A stretch of DNA of 64,000 nucleotides. Origin: Limnanthes douglasii subsp. nivea (Eukaryota; Streptophyta; Magnoliopsida; Brassicales; Limnanthaceae). Made by a program: the position numbers and the translations under genes. The stretch is taken from positions 166,804,643 through 166,868,642 of the forward strand of contig JAUPFV010000001.1 in assembly GCA_036936605.1 (NCBI GenBank), given 5' to 3'. Below the pieces are notes generated by a model that made no database searches, was not told the origin of the DNA, and worked only from the letters and a program-made list of their open reading frames with translations. Positions 19,107-31,261 of this stretch are shown piece after piece; within the stretch, counting starts at the first letter, position 1; each line of letters begins with the position of its first letter.

Positions 19107-19483
19107 TGTTAAAGATATAAGGTCTGAGTCCGTTATGATAAGGATATAATATTCATGATTAATTATAGTAAATATGGAATTACAACGGCATGTTAGCACG
19201 TTTCAATATCCAATAAATAAGCGATATATTTGTATTGTAAATTAAATGTTACATTTATCATTTATATTTATATTCTGTAACGGATATAAATAATAAATTG
19301 AACATTAAAACCTCTTGTACAACTCCTATAAATAGGAGCTCAGTTCGATATGTAAAGCATCTCAAATTCTATACAGTAATACAATTACATATTCTTCTTC
19401 ATTTTTTCTATATTTTTTTCTCTTTTTTATCTCTTTTTATATAAAATGATTTTAGATACTTTGTTAGGAAATTTACCCTAACA
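19107..19483 (+). repeat. 3' LTR of the copia element
   Basis: Preceded by a purine-rich tract (GAGAAAGAG), begins TGTTAAAG and ends CCTAACA, about 377 bp, with complementary TGTTA/TAACA ends as usual for copia. The short 'CTCCTATAAATAGGAG' motif inside resembles a TATA region. Confidence 0.75.
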
Positions 19484-20312
19484 CGTTAGCCCTTTATTAT
19501 ATCTATAAATAAGAGCCTGTACACTATATAATATATATATATATATATACTTTTTAAATAATACAAAAACCGTAGCCGCTTCTAAGCGGCTTATTATTCT
19601 CTCTTTTGTTCTTTATTTAACAGCTACATGACTGGTGATAAAGTATGAGTATTTGAAGTATTATTAGAAAATTGGATATTGAGTTATAGTTAAGTAAAAA
19701 AAAGTATTAAATAGATAATAGTAAAATTTGGGTACTAAATGATAGTAAAAATTAGTGTTGTGTACCTTTACTTACATTTTCTTTTATATTTATCAATCAA
19801 ACTATTAAAATAATAAATAAAATATATATTCATTGTATTCCATACTTAAATAAAAAATTGAACAATTTTTTTAAAAAATAATTGCAAAAATTATTTGTTA
19901 AAGATATGTGATCGTCATCATTTCTATATAAAATATATAATAAGATGATATTAAAATACAGAATATCATATTACATATGCATGTATAATTAAATACATCT
20001 AATCAATTATCTGTATATTAAATTTATAAATAATATTAAGTATTATGGTAAAAGTTTATAGTATGGATATTTAGTCGTGGATTTTGAACGAGGATCCATC
20101 AATCTAATATTTTAGTTAATAAATTTTAAAATTGGATTAAATATTATGATAATAAAAAATACGTCGTACTATAGAAATTTAAAATTAATTAATAGATTGA
20201 TATAAAAATGGTAAAGAATGAGTAGATTAGATTCAAAATTCGTTAAACTTTTGTAACCGCTAATTAATTTAAGATATTTAAAAACTTTAAATATATAAAT
20301 ATCTAAAATTAA
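19484..20312. other. AT-rich spacer with TA microsatellite
   Basis: Very AT-rich DNA with a (TA)n run at 19524-19550. No gene or clear element seen. Confidence 0.6.
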
Positions 20313-20720
20313 GGGGTTAGAAAATGTAGTATGCATGGTTATAGCTCAATGTTGCAATTGAAGACATGTATATGATTAATTGTATTATTTTGATTAAAAC
20401 TGTAGGCCTGATTTATAAAAATATTAGACCAAAACCTTAATTCTGACCGATTTTGAATTTTAGGTTTTTTAATTCTTACACATGTCATTGTCGGTGTTGG
20501 ACCATCTTTAGATCTCCAGTCCACCGCATTATGCAATACATTCGAGTGAGTTTTTCACCACGACCGTGTTCAAGGATTGTTTGAACGATAATGTTAGCTT
20601 TATCGTATACTAGTTAATCAAACTTATTCGACACAAAAAGACATGGAGATATTATCGCGACAACATAAAATTTGTCCCGACGTAAAATGCAATCGTTAAT
20701 AACTGTTGGCTCGTCATGGC
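20313..20720. repeat. Dispersed repeat R1, copy 1
   Basis: Diverged copy of 28361-28720. Both contain AATGTAGTATGCATG, then GTTGCAAT..AAAGACAT-like sequence, AGATCAAAACCCTAATT-like sequence and a TCTCCAG motif, in the same order. No coding capacity seen; probably a fragment of an unrecognised element. Confidence 0.6.
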
Positions 20721-21899
20721 GATCTATGTTTATTGTAGCAATAAGGGTGAACAAAAATTCATTTTTGACAAACTACATTTTTTTAAATACATTTTGAATT
20801 GGACGTACCCATAATTTAAATAAATTATGTATATAGTTTAATGAACTCAAATATACAAGTACACTAGTTATTATTTTTTTTAAATCTGTTAATTTGTTTT
20901 TAATTAAAAATAAAACTTCTTATTGAATAAGGAGGAAGGAACAGTACAATGTGTTCTTACTTACAAAATGCGCCAAGATAAAATTTGAGCGCTAATTTTT
21001 TTTAATATAAAATGAAATTTCTTGAACAAGTTTTACTTAGAATCGATTGAAAGTTTGACTTTGATTACTTCTTATAGAACCAGCCAAGAAAACATATGTA
21101 GAACCATTCGATCTTGATTTAATCTTGAATAATCAACACCACTGAGAGATTAAAATTCAGGAGAAACACAAATGAGTCTACCAGAGAAGAATCAATCTCT
21201 CAATCAGCTTCAAATTGAGAATACCGACGATTAATGCTTCATGAAGCTCAAGATTTCGAGATTCCAAAACAGAAAACAATATTCGAATGATGAAGTGATT
21301 GTCCACTATACATCATCAGATTGAAATGAGTTGAAAAGCCAAATATAACTAGAATCATTTCAACGGAGAAGTCATCAATAATACGTTCAAACTTCTCAAT
21401 TGAATGTTAAGGCTGATTCTAGCTTTAGGAGGACATGAGGTGCAAGGAGAACGCAAAGATTGGAGCTCAAATTAATATGTCTTTGGAATCGAAGAAATCA
21501 AAGAATCCACCACAAATATTCATAAATTTTCACAGAGCACCACGAGAAAAGGATTGGGCAGACAATAACAAAGATTATGCTGAAGAGAAAGAGCCTTCAG
21601 AATGGACAAATATATAATGAATATTACACCAAAGAAGGAGATTATTAAGGTTTGGTCGATGAATTGCAATGGTGGAGAGGAAGCATAAGAGAGTCATGAA
21701 GACCGGAAGAGAATCAAAGCAGAACCATGATACCCATGTTTGTGCTCTAATATTTGAAATCAAAATAATCAAGAACATGCAGATGTTTGTCAGTAGGACT
21801 GCTAGCAGATTAAAGGTTAGAGAATAATAACTTTAGTTAGGAACAAAAGATAAAGAACCAGTTATGTTAATATTCACTACGAATATAACCCAATCATAT
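20721..21899. other. Spacer left of LINE A
   Basis: AT-rich non-coding DNA. The stretch 21130-21830 is less AT-rich and has short open frames (for example 21435-21617), but no recognisable domain. It may include the 3' untranslated end of the antisense LINE. Confidence 0.5.
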
Positions 21900-24800
21900 A
21901 CTTGCAAACAAAGCTATAACACTGATTTGAGAGAGGATATTGGGTATTATTAAATTCAATCTTCATTTTACATTTGCAAGTTCAATTTGCAAGCCAATCA
22001 GCAACGTTGTTTTGTACTCTAGAAATATGAGCTATGTTAATTGAAGGATATATCACGCACCTGCAACAACTTAAAATTGGTTCAAGAGGTCATGGGTATT
22101 TTCCAGTGTAAATAAAATTTACAAGAATTTGCGAATCTAGTTTAATATCAATATTAATCAGGTTTTTGTTCTTACAGAGTTGAAGACCGTCAAGAAGAGC
22201 TTTTGCATCTGCCATGATAGAGTGATTTTTCTGTAAAGGTTGTCAAGGCCACAAACAATGTTTCCACTGGTGTCTCTAATTATAGTATTTCCACTAACTT
22301 CTCTAGTAGATAGAAAAGACCCATCATAATTGAGATTGAACCTGTTCTCAGAAGGAGGAGACCAATTGAGATAGGTAACCTTCTGTTTTTCCTTAAGATG
22401 ATTGAAACATCATAGATCAATAGTTGCTGGTTTATTTTTTTACCAATGTCTTCTCTTGATAAGAATAACATGATCAATGATATAAAGGGTGTTCTTGATG
22501 TAGTTGATAGTTAAAGAGGATGAGTTAATCACAGTCTTGATTTTAGCTTTATTTTTTCTCTGCCAAATAGCTCAAAAATGATTTGAGGTAAGATAGAACA
22601 TATATGAACGTCTTGAATAGGGGACCAGAACCAACTCTTGGTAATATGAGCAATTGACATATATCTACTAATGTTTATTTTGAAAATAAAAGCAAAGTAA
22701 GCCCAAATATCCTAAGAGAAGTTACAAACCACAAATAGATGGCTAGGGTCTTCAACATTATTTCAAAACTAACATTTAGAAACCAGAGTAGTATGTCTAT
22801 TTTGAACAATCGAGTCAATATGCAACCAATTGTAGAGAATTATGCAATGTAAAAATGTACATTTTTAAGAGTTATAGAATTCCATATCTTTTTAAATATG
22901 ATGGATTTGTTGTGTTTGTCTCTTATATTATCCTAAGTTTATTTAGTATTGAAAACTCCATCATTGGAAAGAATCCAAATAATAGTATTATCTTTCTGGT
23001 CTTTATCAGAGAGCTTCATGATTTGATTGGTTTCATTAGCAGAAAGGAAGTCATTGAGCCTGTTTAGGTTCCAAGAGTTGGACCCAATATGACTTGACTT
23101 TATCAGATCTATACTAACCATTGTCAAAATTACCATTCATCTTGATTAAAGAAGACTTCATGTACCAATTATCCAACTAGAAGTATATGTCCCATTTTTT
23201 CCAAATTTCATTTTATTTTAGCTTCAGTTGTAGGTTTAATCATTGCCAACCTCTTCTAAATTTGAGAGTAGTTGGCTTGAAGAGGGTTAGAATATTTACA
23301 ATAAATGATGTGAAGATCCATAGCCTAGAGGGACTTCTTCTTTCTGAAATTAATCCAAAACTTACATGAGAACGTATCATGGATGTCTTTAAGATGCCTA
23401 GCATTCAAACCACCCTCACAAAAAGGCTTACAAAGATTAGACCATTGAAAATTTTGGGTATCATGAGTAGATCCTTATAAGAAACTATTAAATATTATTT
23501 CAATTATAGATAGTATACCTTTAAGAAGATTACAACTTTGCATCCAATACATAGGATAAGACATTAAGACATAATTGATTAAAGTAAGCCTACCACCATA
23601 AGATAAATACTCCCTTTCCCATTCAAGGTTCTTGTTTCCAATTTTATCAATCAAGGGAATATAGTTGCAGTTTTCATTGTTTGTATTAAGAGTAATGCCT
23701 AGATTGGTGGTAGGGAGATTGTTCTTGTTGAAACCAGTTTGGTTCACAATAGTAGAAATTTTAGTTTGAGGAACATTAGTAGAGGCAATAATTTTAGTTT
23801 TATCCTTATTAATGGTTTAACCCGAGATGTTTTGGTAGTTTTGAAGACAATTCCCTAAGTGAGTGATGGTTAAATTTAGATCATTGGTTAAAATTAAGAT
23901 GTTATCAGCAAATGTTAGATAGGGAATAATAATAATGCTCATAGAGGCATACTTCATTGAGTTGTTAGTGACAAAGAGATTAGTGAGACCTATAATAAGA
24001 ACTTCTTCAGCTATTATAAAGAGACTAGGGAATACAGGGTCCCCTTGTCTAACACCTCTTTTAATTTTAAACTAAAATTTGGCCTTACTTTTTATAAGTA
24101 TGAAAACATAAACATTTCTGATAAGCCTTTCAATAATATTGACAAATCTAGAACCAAAACCAAATACCTGCAGTACTTTGAGAATGAAGCTATGAGACAT
24201 TCTGTCAAAGATTTTGGACATATCCACCTTGAAAATAATGTTTCATGTTTTATTCTTTCTATTTAGATCACGGAGAAGCTCTTTCGTAATGAGTATATTC
24301 TCTTCAATAGACTTGTCAGGGATATAAGCACCTTGAGAGTTAGAAATAATTTTATGGAGGAGATTTATCAGCCTGTTGTTGAGAATCTTGGACATGATTT
24401 TGTTCATCTAAGTACATAAACTAATTAGCATGGATTCCTTCCACGATGTAGGGTTACAGGATTTGGGAATGATGCATATACCAGTAGTCAAAATACCATG
24501 GGAAATGTCCTGACTAAGTAGGAAAGAAATCATAGCTTTGCATAAGTATTTTTTGATAGTCTGCCAGCAAGTGATGAAAAATAAGTTGTTGAACCAATCC
24601 ATACCAGAAGAATTATTGGTGTTAAGACTCTTAATGATTGAATAGATTTCATCTTCAGACGGAGCAGACATAAGTTAGTTGTTGTCACTTTCAGAAATCA
24701 GTTTAGGAATAAAATTGACAATATCATCATTCAATCTACTAGTTTCTTCATCCACACTAAGGTAAGGAGAATCAATTAAAATTTCTTTGAAGTAGTTTTC

Positions 24801-26900
24801 ATCAGATATGCTAAGAAGATGATCATTTTTAATCCACTCATTACTAGCTTTGATACTAAGGATTTTTTTTTACATCTTTAAGCCAAATAGAATAACATTT
24901 TTTTATGTCAGTAAGATTCTTCATTATAGCCTTAAGATATAGAACATTAGTATTAGAAATATTAATTTTGTCTTCCATACTGTTAGAATTCTAAAGAGTT
25001 AATTCCAGCTTTTTAATAGTTTCTTTAGCTTCGATGACTTTATCGAAAATATTACCAATGCAGTCTCTGTTCCAGACTTTTGAGAGCTTCTTTAAGCCTC
25101 TTAAGTTTATTCCAGAAGATAAACATATGGTAACCTTCCATAGATTGATTCCAATTCTGTTCCATAATATATAATAATTTTTTGTGTAAGGACCACATGT
25201 TCAGAAATTTAAAACCTTGTTTGGAATAACTTATGTCTTGAGAGATAGTTATACAAATAGGAGTATGGTTAGAACATGTTCTGGCCATATGCATAACCTT
25301 AGTATTGCTGAAATAATCAAACCATGACTAATTAATTAACACCATATCCAAGCATCTCCACTTAGACTTGTTAGACAATGTATATGTAGTTCTAGCATAG
25401 CCAACGCCCTCCAAAGAATAGTCACTTATAATGTTAAAAAATCTTTAAAAACTATTAATATTGTATAAAGTAAAACCCAGATACTCATCTATGGAGAGAT
25501 TAGTATTAAAATCTCTCATGACTAACTAGCATTTAGTAGTAGATGATAAGTTTCTGAGAGTATTCCACAAATCAAGTTTGTTATGTTTTTGGAACTTATA
25601 GACCGTAGTTAAGAGATACAAATTTTCAAAGGAAGAGTGACTAATTTCTGTATGAACAAGCTACTGATGATCAAAAAGGATTTTAACAGTGTAGTCATCA
25701 TTCCAGAAGAGCCAAATTTTATTTGTTGTATTAGAAAATAAATGGTTGAACCCTAATTTAGCAGCTATGTTTACCAGGTGATTCACTTTGAAAATGATTC
25801 TTGGATAGCAAGCAATTTGATAGTTTCTTTGTGAGTGATGTATTTCAGTACTCTAACAGAGGCTTTGTTCCCAACTCCACAGATATTCCAACTAAGTATC
25901 TTGATCATCATTAAGAGTGGGGTTATAATGCTTGTTGGTTTCAAAGAGGGACTTGATAATAAGGTATCTTTTTTCTTTCTATTCATTGTTTCTTTGAGTT
26001 TTTTGCTGAGAAGATCTTGAAATTCTTTGTCTTCCTATTTTTTATTTATAACATGAGTATTTGGGAGACTTCCTATGTTTTGCTCTTTAGGATTTTGGGT
26101 TCATGTATCAAGATTTTCTTAGTAAATGTCAGAACATTAAATATATTCAAATTCCAGAATTTTGATGGCTTCAATGATCTCAGCTTCTTCAGGTATGCAA
26201 TTTTTTTCGTCTAAATATTTCTTAATATTTCCAATTGAACTTCCTTTATATATGTCAGAATTTGAAGATTGTCTTTCCTGGTTTAATATGTCACTTTGAT
26301 AGTATCTAATTATTTTTTGTGATGAGCTATCTATCTTTGAGAGTCTTTGTTGGTAACTCTTAATTCATTATTCTGATGAATAACAATTTTTTATTTCAAT
26401 TTAGGTTGCCACTATTGAATTGATTTAAATATCGTCTCATCTGCTGAGTCAAGCTTTGTATTATCGTCTCTGTTTATCCCTTTAAGTTGATCTTTTTTAC
26501 AATTTTCTTGCGAATGACCCATATGATGACAATAGTTGCATTATGTAGGCAGATCTTTGTAGCTTATTTCTATCCAACCCCCATCATTATCTCTAAATCC
26601 AACCCATATATAATATTGTGTTTTCTTAGTTAAATCCAGTTCCACTCATGAGTAACATGCATTATACATAACTCTGTTCTTGGTGGGAACCCAAATCTTT
26701 AATGGTTGACCAATTGTTGAGGCTATAGATGGATGATTTCTTCATTATAAAGGAACTCTGGGACGTTATCTATTCTTATCCAAACAGAAGTAATTGGACA
26801 CTCTGTTTTTGGATTAAAGAATGGTGTCCATTCGAAAACACGCATAGAGAACTCAGCCACTGCCCATACATTTCTCACCCAGAGTTTGCACATATCATAC
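21900..26900 (-). pseudogene. Decayed L1-type LINE (copy A), nearly full length
   Basis: Reads right to left. ORF1: DUF4283-like region ('FNPKTECPITSVWIR', about 26810-26650) and zinc knuckle 'CNYCHHMGHSQENC' (about 26540-26500). ORF2: endonuclease start 'MIKILSWNICGVGNKASV' (25905), 'HMARTCSNHTPICI' (about 25290), RT pieces ('NTNNSSGMDWFNNLFF' near 24620, 'YLSYGGRLTLINYVL' near 23600), and a C-terminal RNase H ('FNLNYDGSF', then 'HISRVQNNVADWLAN', 22340-21990). It is broken by many stops and frameshifts but keeps the order of the intact LINE at 39-45 kb. The exact 3' end and tail are not visible. Confidence 0.85.
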
Positions 26901-27000
26901 TTTTATGCGGACTTAATCAAAATGTGCGTCGAGTCCCATATAAAAAAATGCATATAAAACAATTCAAAAGCTTCACAAAATTTAATAGAGATTTGTTTTT

Positions 27001-27880
27001 GTTATTATTTTCTCCATTCATTTTCATCAACAACCAACCAAGTTGTTTGAGTTAAAGTGTATTGAGCTGCCCCCAATAGGGTAGCCGAGTTGGTGGAGTA
27101 TGACATGCTTGTGGCCAAAGGTTATGAGTTCGAGTTCATCTACGTATGTTTTTTTGGCTGAGCATGTCATCTTGTATGGTTTACCTTCTAACGTTGGTAT
27201 GCAGGCTATTGTGTGAGACTGAGGATTTACCCTGTGCGCACTTGTTGAGTAGCGGCTACGAGTTCCCTCCGAAAAAAAAGTGTTTTGAGTTGAGATTTGA
27301 GCAGTCCCTACTCTAAGACAGTTCACGGGTTTCCTCCGTACGGAAACTCAAAATAAATATTAACTGAGTATAATGTTCCTAAGAAAAGGTTGAAGCAAGT
27401 TAGATTACTCAGTATCAACTTGAGCCAAAATCAACATAAAAAAACTTAATTAGAGTTCCAAAATTATAGGTAAAACATGTTTGATTTAGACTTCCAAAAT
27501 TATCTGATAGAGATAATAATCTGATAGACAACCATCAAAAATTTAGTAGACTTGATAATAATCTTATACACGTGTATGTGTTTGCTACAGACGGAATGAA
27601 CTAATTTTGCTCAGAAAACTCCTTCATTTCAATTGTCTACCTCCATTTCAATTGTCTATAATTCTCAAAACTATTTTTTTAGTATTCATATAGACTTTTC
27701 CATTGCTTTTGTTTTTCAAATAATGTTATTTCAAATTTTTTATACTTTCTTTTATCGAGAGGAATTTTAATGGATATTGAATTTACATAAGTTTTTTCAT
27801 GTGTGTTTGCATTAGATATTACTTTAGTGATTTTTTCGCCATCTTTTTATGTTGTTGAGTTGACACGCTGGTATAAATTT
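27001..27880. repeat. Dispersed repeat R2, copy 1, interrupted by a SINE
   Basis: Matches 33020-33575 in order: GTTATTATTTTCTCC, TTTTCATCA, AGTGTTTTGAG, GACAGTTCAC.GGTTTC, CTCCATTTCAATTG, and GTTGAGTT.GACACGCTG. The 33-kb copy has no SINE, so this copy holds the filled site. An extra 18-bp tandem duplication (CCTCCATTTCAATTGTCT) occurs near 27630-27655. Confidence 0.75.
27055..27292 (+). mobile_element. tRNA-derived SINE 1 with target duplication
   Basis: The body 27070-27277 starts with a tRNA-like head. The A box is TAGCCGAGTTGG and the B box TATGAGTTCGAGTTC, spaced as in a pol III promoter. It ends in CTCCG plus A(8). It is flanked by a diverged 15-bp duplication: AAGTGTATTGAGCTG (27055-27069) and AAGTGTTTTGAGTTG (27278-27292), 13 of 15 matching. 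The paralogous site at 33066 is empty. An open frame on the other strand here is not a gene. Confidence 0.85.
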
Positions 27881-28360
27881 ATTTATCAATTTATCGGATG
27901 ATGGTCCTTTTCATAGAGCTTTAAAATGTTGGATTTCATGTTATAAAACCTATAAATAAGAAGTTAGGTTTAAGAATTTATTTCATCATAAACCTATACA
28001 GTCCTAGCCATTTTTTTGTACTTTTAAGTTCATAAACTAGTTAAGGCAAACCATAAACAAGACAATCGAAAGCCGAAAGTAGTGAGATTCCCTTGCTTCC
28101 TATTTTCTCTTAAACTATAAAATTATGAATTAATCTTTTGGTATTTTTCGCATCTATAATTTTGGTATTTTTCAGTTATGTGGTTTTGAAGCGATTTTAT
28201 ATTAATAATTAGTATTATAATCAATTAATCACGACATGATTTCAAGTTGAGCATCGCTCTCAATTTAGTCTTTCAAAATTAATTTAATAAATGTATTCAT
28301 TTAGGAGAAAATTCTTAATTTCCATACTTCTCAGACTTTGAAACTTGGTATCTTGGTATG
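27881..28360. other. AT-rich spacer
   Basis: Non-coding; nothing recognisable. Confidence 0.5.
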
Positions 28361-28720
28361 GTGGGGTTTAGAGAATGTAGTATGCATGAATAGGATTGAT
28401 AGTTGCAATCAAAGACATCTATATTGTTAATTGTATTACATGATTAAAGTTACCGATCTAATTTTAAAAAAAATTAGATCAAAACCCTAATTTAAACAAA
28501 TTTAAAATTTTGGATTTCCAAATTCATACATTTATCGTGGCAATTGGATTCATTATTGTAGAGAACCATCTCCAGACTCCCAACCATAGACTCCCAACCA
28601 TACCCATGGATTTTTTACCGTGGTCACCCACGTTGTCACCGCGATAACCCATGCATGCCTAGAGATGACTGTTTGACGTGACAATTTAAACTTGACAGTA
28701 ACGATTGTTAACCAGACTAT
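28361..28720. repeat. Dispersed repeat R1, copy 2
   Basis: Counterpart of 20313-20720 (see that entry). A local duplication of ACTCCCAACCATA occurs at about 28577-28602. Confidence 0.6.
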
Positions 28721-29250
28721 TAAGTTTTCAGTTCGTTCCGATACGTCAAAATCTTAACGATTCAATCTGAGTTTAGTCCGATTTCACTCTAGTTCGGTCC
28801 ACTTAAAAAAGGTAATCTAATTTTAATTTTAATTTTAATTTTTTTACTTAAATAAATGATAAAAAATAAAAGTTTACAAGTTAATTTTTGATTTTTATAG
28901 AAACAAAATTGGTAGTTAACTATTAATTTTAGCAATATAATAATAAATAAATAAATAAACAATCGATTTAACCGGTTTTATTGATTCGATTCTTTATCGG
29001 TTTTATCAGATTATCGGTTCGGTTCTGTATCAGTCCTATCAGTTTACCGATTTTATAAATTTTATCGATTCAATTCTGAATCGATTTTATTATTTTCGGT
29101 CTCGATTTTACAATGAAATCGTAAACCAAACCGTTAAAGTTCGACCCAATTCTCAATCGGATTCTTATCGACTCGAATTGATTCAATTCTGGGTTTTCCA
29201 AAGCATACCGTCTGAAACAAACAAAAGTGACAAAATCTATTTTTAACTAG
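28721..29250. repeat. Degenerate CGGTT/CGATTC-rich repeat tract
   Basis: Many imperfect short units such as CGATTCAATTCTG, TATCGGTTTTATC and ATCGGTTCGGTTC between about 28730 and 29190. This motif style is common in plant non-autonomous DNA transposon and satellite-like DNA. No gene seen. Confidence 0.45.
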
Positions 29251-30077
29251 TTATGTTTAAAAAAAATATATATGCAATCATAAATACCTATGATTTTAAT
29301 GTATCATTAAGAGATATAACTACCTTAGTTTTTCTAATAGTATTTATCAAATCTGTTAAAAATTTAAATTATAGTTGTTTGAAGATTTGTTATATTCCTA
29401 TTAAAAAAAGTTAAATAAACTCAAACATTAAAAAGTTCGAATGTTTATTTTTAAAAAGTAATATTCATACACGACTCAATTTTTTTTTTTTTTTACCTTT
29501 CCACTACTTTTTTCGATAGAAAATCTACTACGTATTTCGTTAATTTTTTGGTTTGGTTATATTATATTCTATTGTTTTTTATACTATACTCTACCAATAG
29601 TAGTGACTAGCGAAAGAAATGTAAAACTCAGATCTAAGCATTATCATCCATGTTTACTATTCTACTTTTGCCAACAAACATGCAGTAGCATTGTACCGCT
29701 CAGTCCCAGACCTGTAGCAATTTGAGGTAAGATAACTTTTTTTTTTGTTATGTTTTTTTTATGTTAGCTAAAAGTGTCTGCTACCAATTTTTTTATCATC
29801 TTTTTCGAAGTTTTGGAGGCTAATTACTACTTAGATAATAAAATTTTCTATTTCAATATTCAATCTCATAAAATAAAATTCGAATCCTAACACAAATATT
29901 TTCCATATTTCAATATTTGTCAAATTATAATTCATTGTTTTTTTCTTTTCCAGCAAATTGATTTAGGGGAAGTTATTTTCTCTATTAAATATATTATTTC
30001 CTCCATAATTCAGAAAAATTACCATGGTGTTATTTACTCTATAAAGAAAAATCCGAATTTACTCTTATTCTTATGAT
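29251..30077. other. AT-rich spacer
   Basis: Homopolymer-rich non-coding DNA (for example T(15) near 29480). Nothing recognisable. Confidence 0.5.
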
Positions 30078-30329
30078 ATGTTCAAACATCCCATATCTAC
30101 CCTAATCTTTTTATCTTTTTTTTTTCTCTTCTTCAACGTCGTTTTTTTTCTTCAACATCGAAACAGCAGGAACCATCACCGTCGAACCAGCAGCGTCGAT
30201 CCAGAAACGTTGATCCGGCAGCGCCGATCCAGTCGATCTAGTAGCGTCGAACCAGCAACCAGTAGCATCGACTCCTGTCCCGATTCAACCTTGAATCAGC
30301 CTCCTACTCTTACTCCTACGATTTGGTGA
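30078..30329 (+). CDS. Small unrecognised ORF, possibly a first exon
   Basis: 84-codon frame: hydrophobic stretch 'STLIFLSFFFLFFNVVFFL' near the N-terminus (signal-anchor-like), then an Arg/Ser-rich part built from imperfect GTCGA-containing DNA repeats ('SSVDPETL', 'SSSVEPATSS'). The frame ends beside TTTGGTGAGTTC, a good splice donor, so it could be a first exon, but I find no convincing second exon. It may equally be chance coding in repeat DNA. Confidence 0.2.
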   Translation: MFKHPISTLIFLSFFFLFFNVVFFLQHRNSRNHHRRTSSVDPETLIRQRRSSRSSSVEPATSSIDSCPDSTLNQPPTLTPTIW

Positions 30330-30440
30330 GTTCTACTTAGTTTTTCATTTTTTGTATTATTCACTACTGGTAGATTTCACCACAGTTTTTCAGTGATTGT
30401 TAGGCTGAAGTTTGTTGATTGCTGTTTTTTTAAACAAAAT

Positions 30441-30581
30441 CATGTTCTGAGGCATCATTTCGGAATTACATGCTTTTTTTTAAATGAAAAACATGTAATT
30501 CTGAGATGATGTCTCGGAATTATATGTTTTAAAAAAATTTGAAAAACATGTAATTCTGAGATGATGCCTCGGAATCACATG
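30441..30581. repeat. Three imperfect palindromes in tandem
   Basis: Units at 30441-30472, 30492-30526 and 30547-30581, each starting CATG and ending CATG or TATG. In units 2 and 3 the left arm CATGTAATTCTGAG pairs with the right arm CTCGGAATYAYATG around ATGATG; unit 1 is the shorter version in inverted sense. Each can fold as a hairpin and pair with its neighbours. Confidence 0.85.
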
Positions 30582-31261
30582 CTTCTCGAGATTTTCTCTA
30601 GAAAACAGTTGTTTCGAACGCGAATTTTCAAGTTACGTTAATGTAAAACGTAAAAACAAGATTAAACTACCTTGTTCGTTGATTGAGTGTTGTTCACCGG
30701 TTTGGTTTGAGTTTTTTCATTTTCCATGATTAATCTTTGACAAAGTTGAAGTTTTTTTATATTTAGGATTAATTTTATAGGGTAAAATCATATATGTTGG
30801 ATTCATTATGTGTTTTTTGTTATAAGGGTTTCTATTTGGTCAATGTCATCTAACTTTAAATTTGAAAGTAAAATCAGGGTAATCTTGTAAAAGCAAGTCA
30901 CAAGTGTTTTGGAGAGTTTGAATTATGGACGAAATAATATATTTCATGACTTAAAAATAATACAAAGGTATCTAAAGAGATATTTGACTTAAAAACAAGA
31001 CACAAACAATAACCCCAAATTTGCTCCCTCCTCTTCAGTATCAAAACCCTAATAGAAACCAACCCACAAAATTAATTATTTCAAACCCTGATTCACTACC
31101 ATCTTCAAACCTAGAAAAAATCAGAGACCAAATAAACTCAATTCGGCCTTCATCTTCAATCCCAAATCGAGGTGCATGATAACAAAAAACCAAATCGAAG
31201 TAACTGGAGGAAGAAGAAATTGCAGAAGTTTTAAGGTAAGAACTCTCTTGCTCCGATTTAA
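30582..31261. other. Spacer, right part likely LINE B 3' untranslated region
   Basis: No gene. On the minus strand about 31261-31020 could be the 3' UTR of LINE B; it includes ATTAGGGTTTTG (about 31057-31046), similar in style to the 3' UTR of the intact LINE. Confidence 0.45.

Noticed and set aside
27085..27145. Possible functional tRNA gene
   Set aside because: A and B boxes are present, but the region cannot form a complete cloverleaf, runs on into a SINE body with an A tail and has a second copy at 32400.
27027..27326. Open frame on the minus strand across SINE 1
   Set aside because: It is covered by the tRNA-like SINE and its poly(A); no protein family resemblance.
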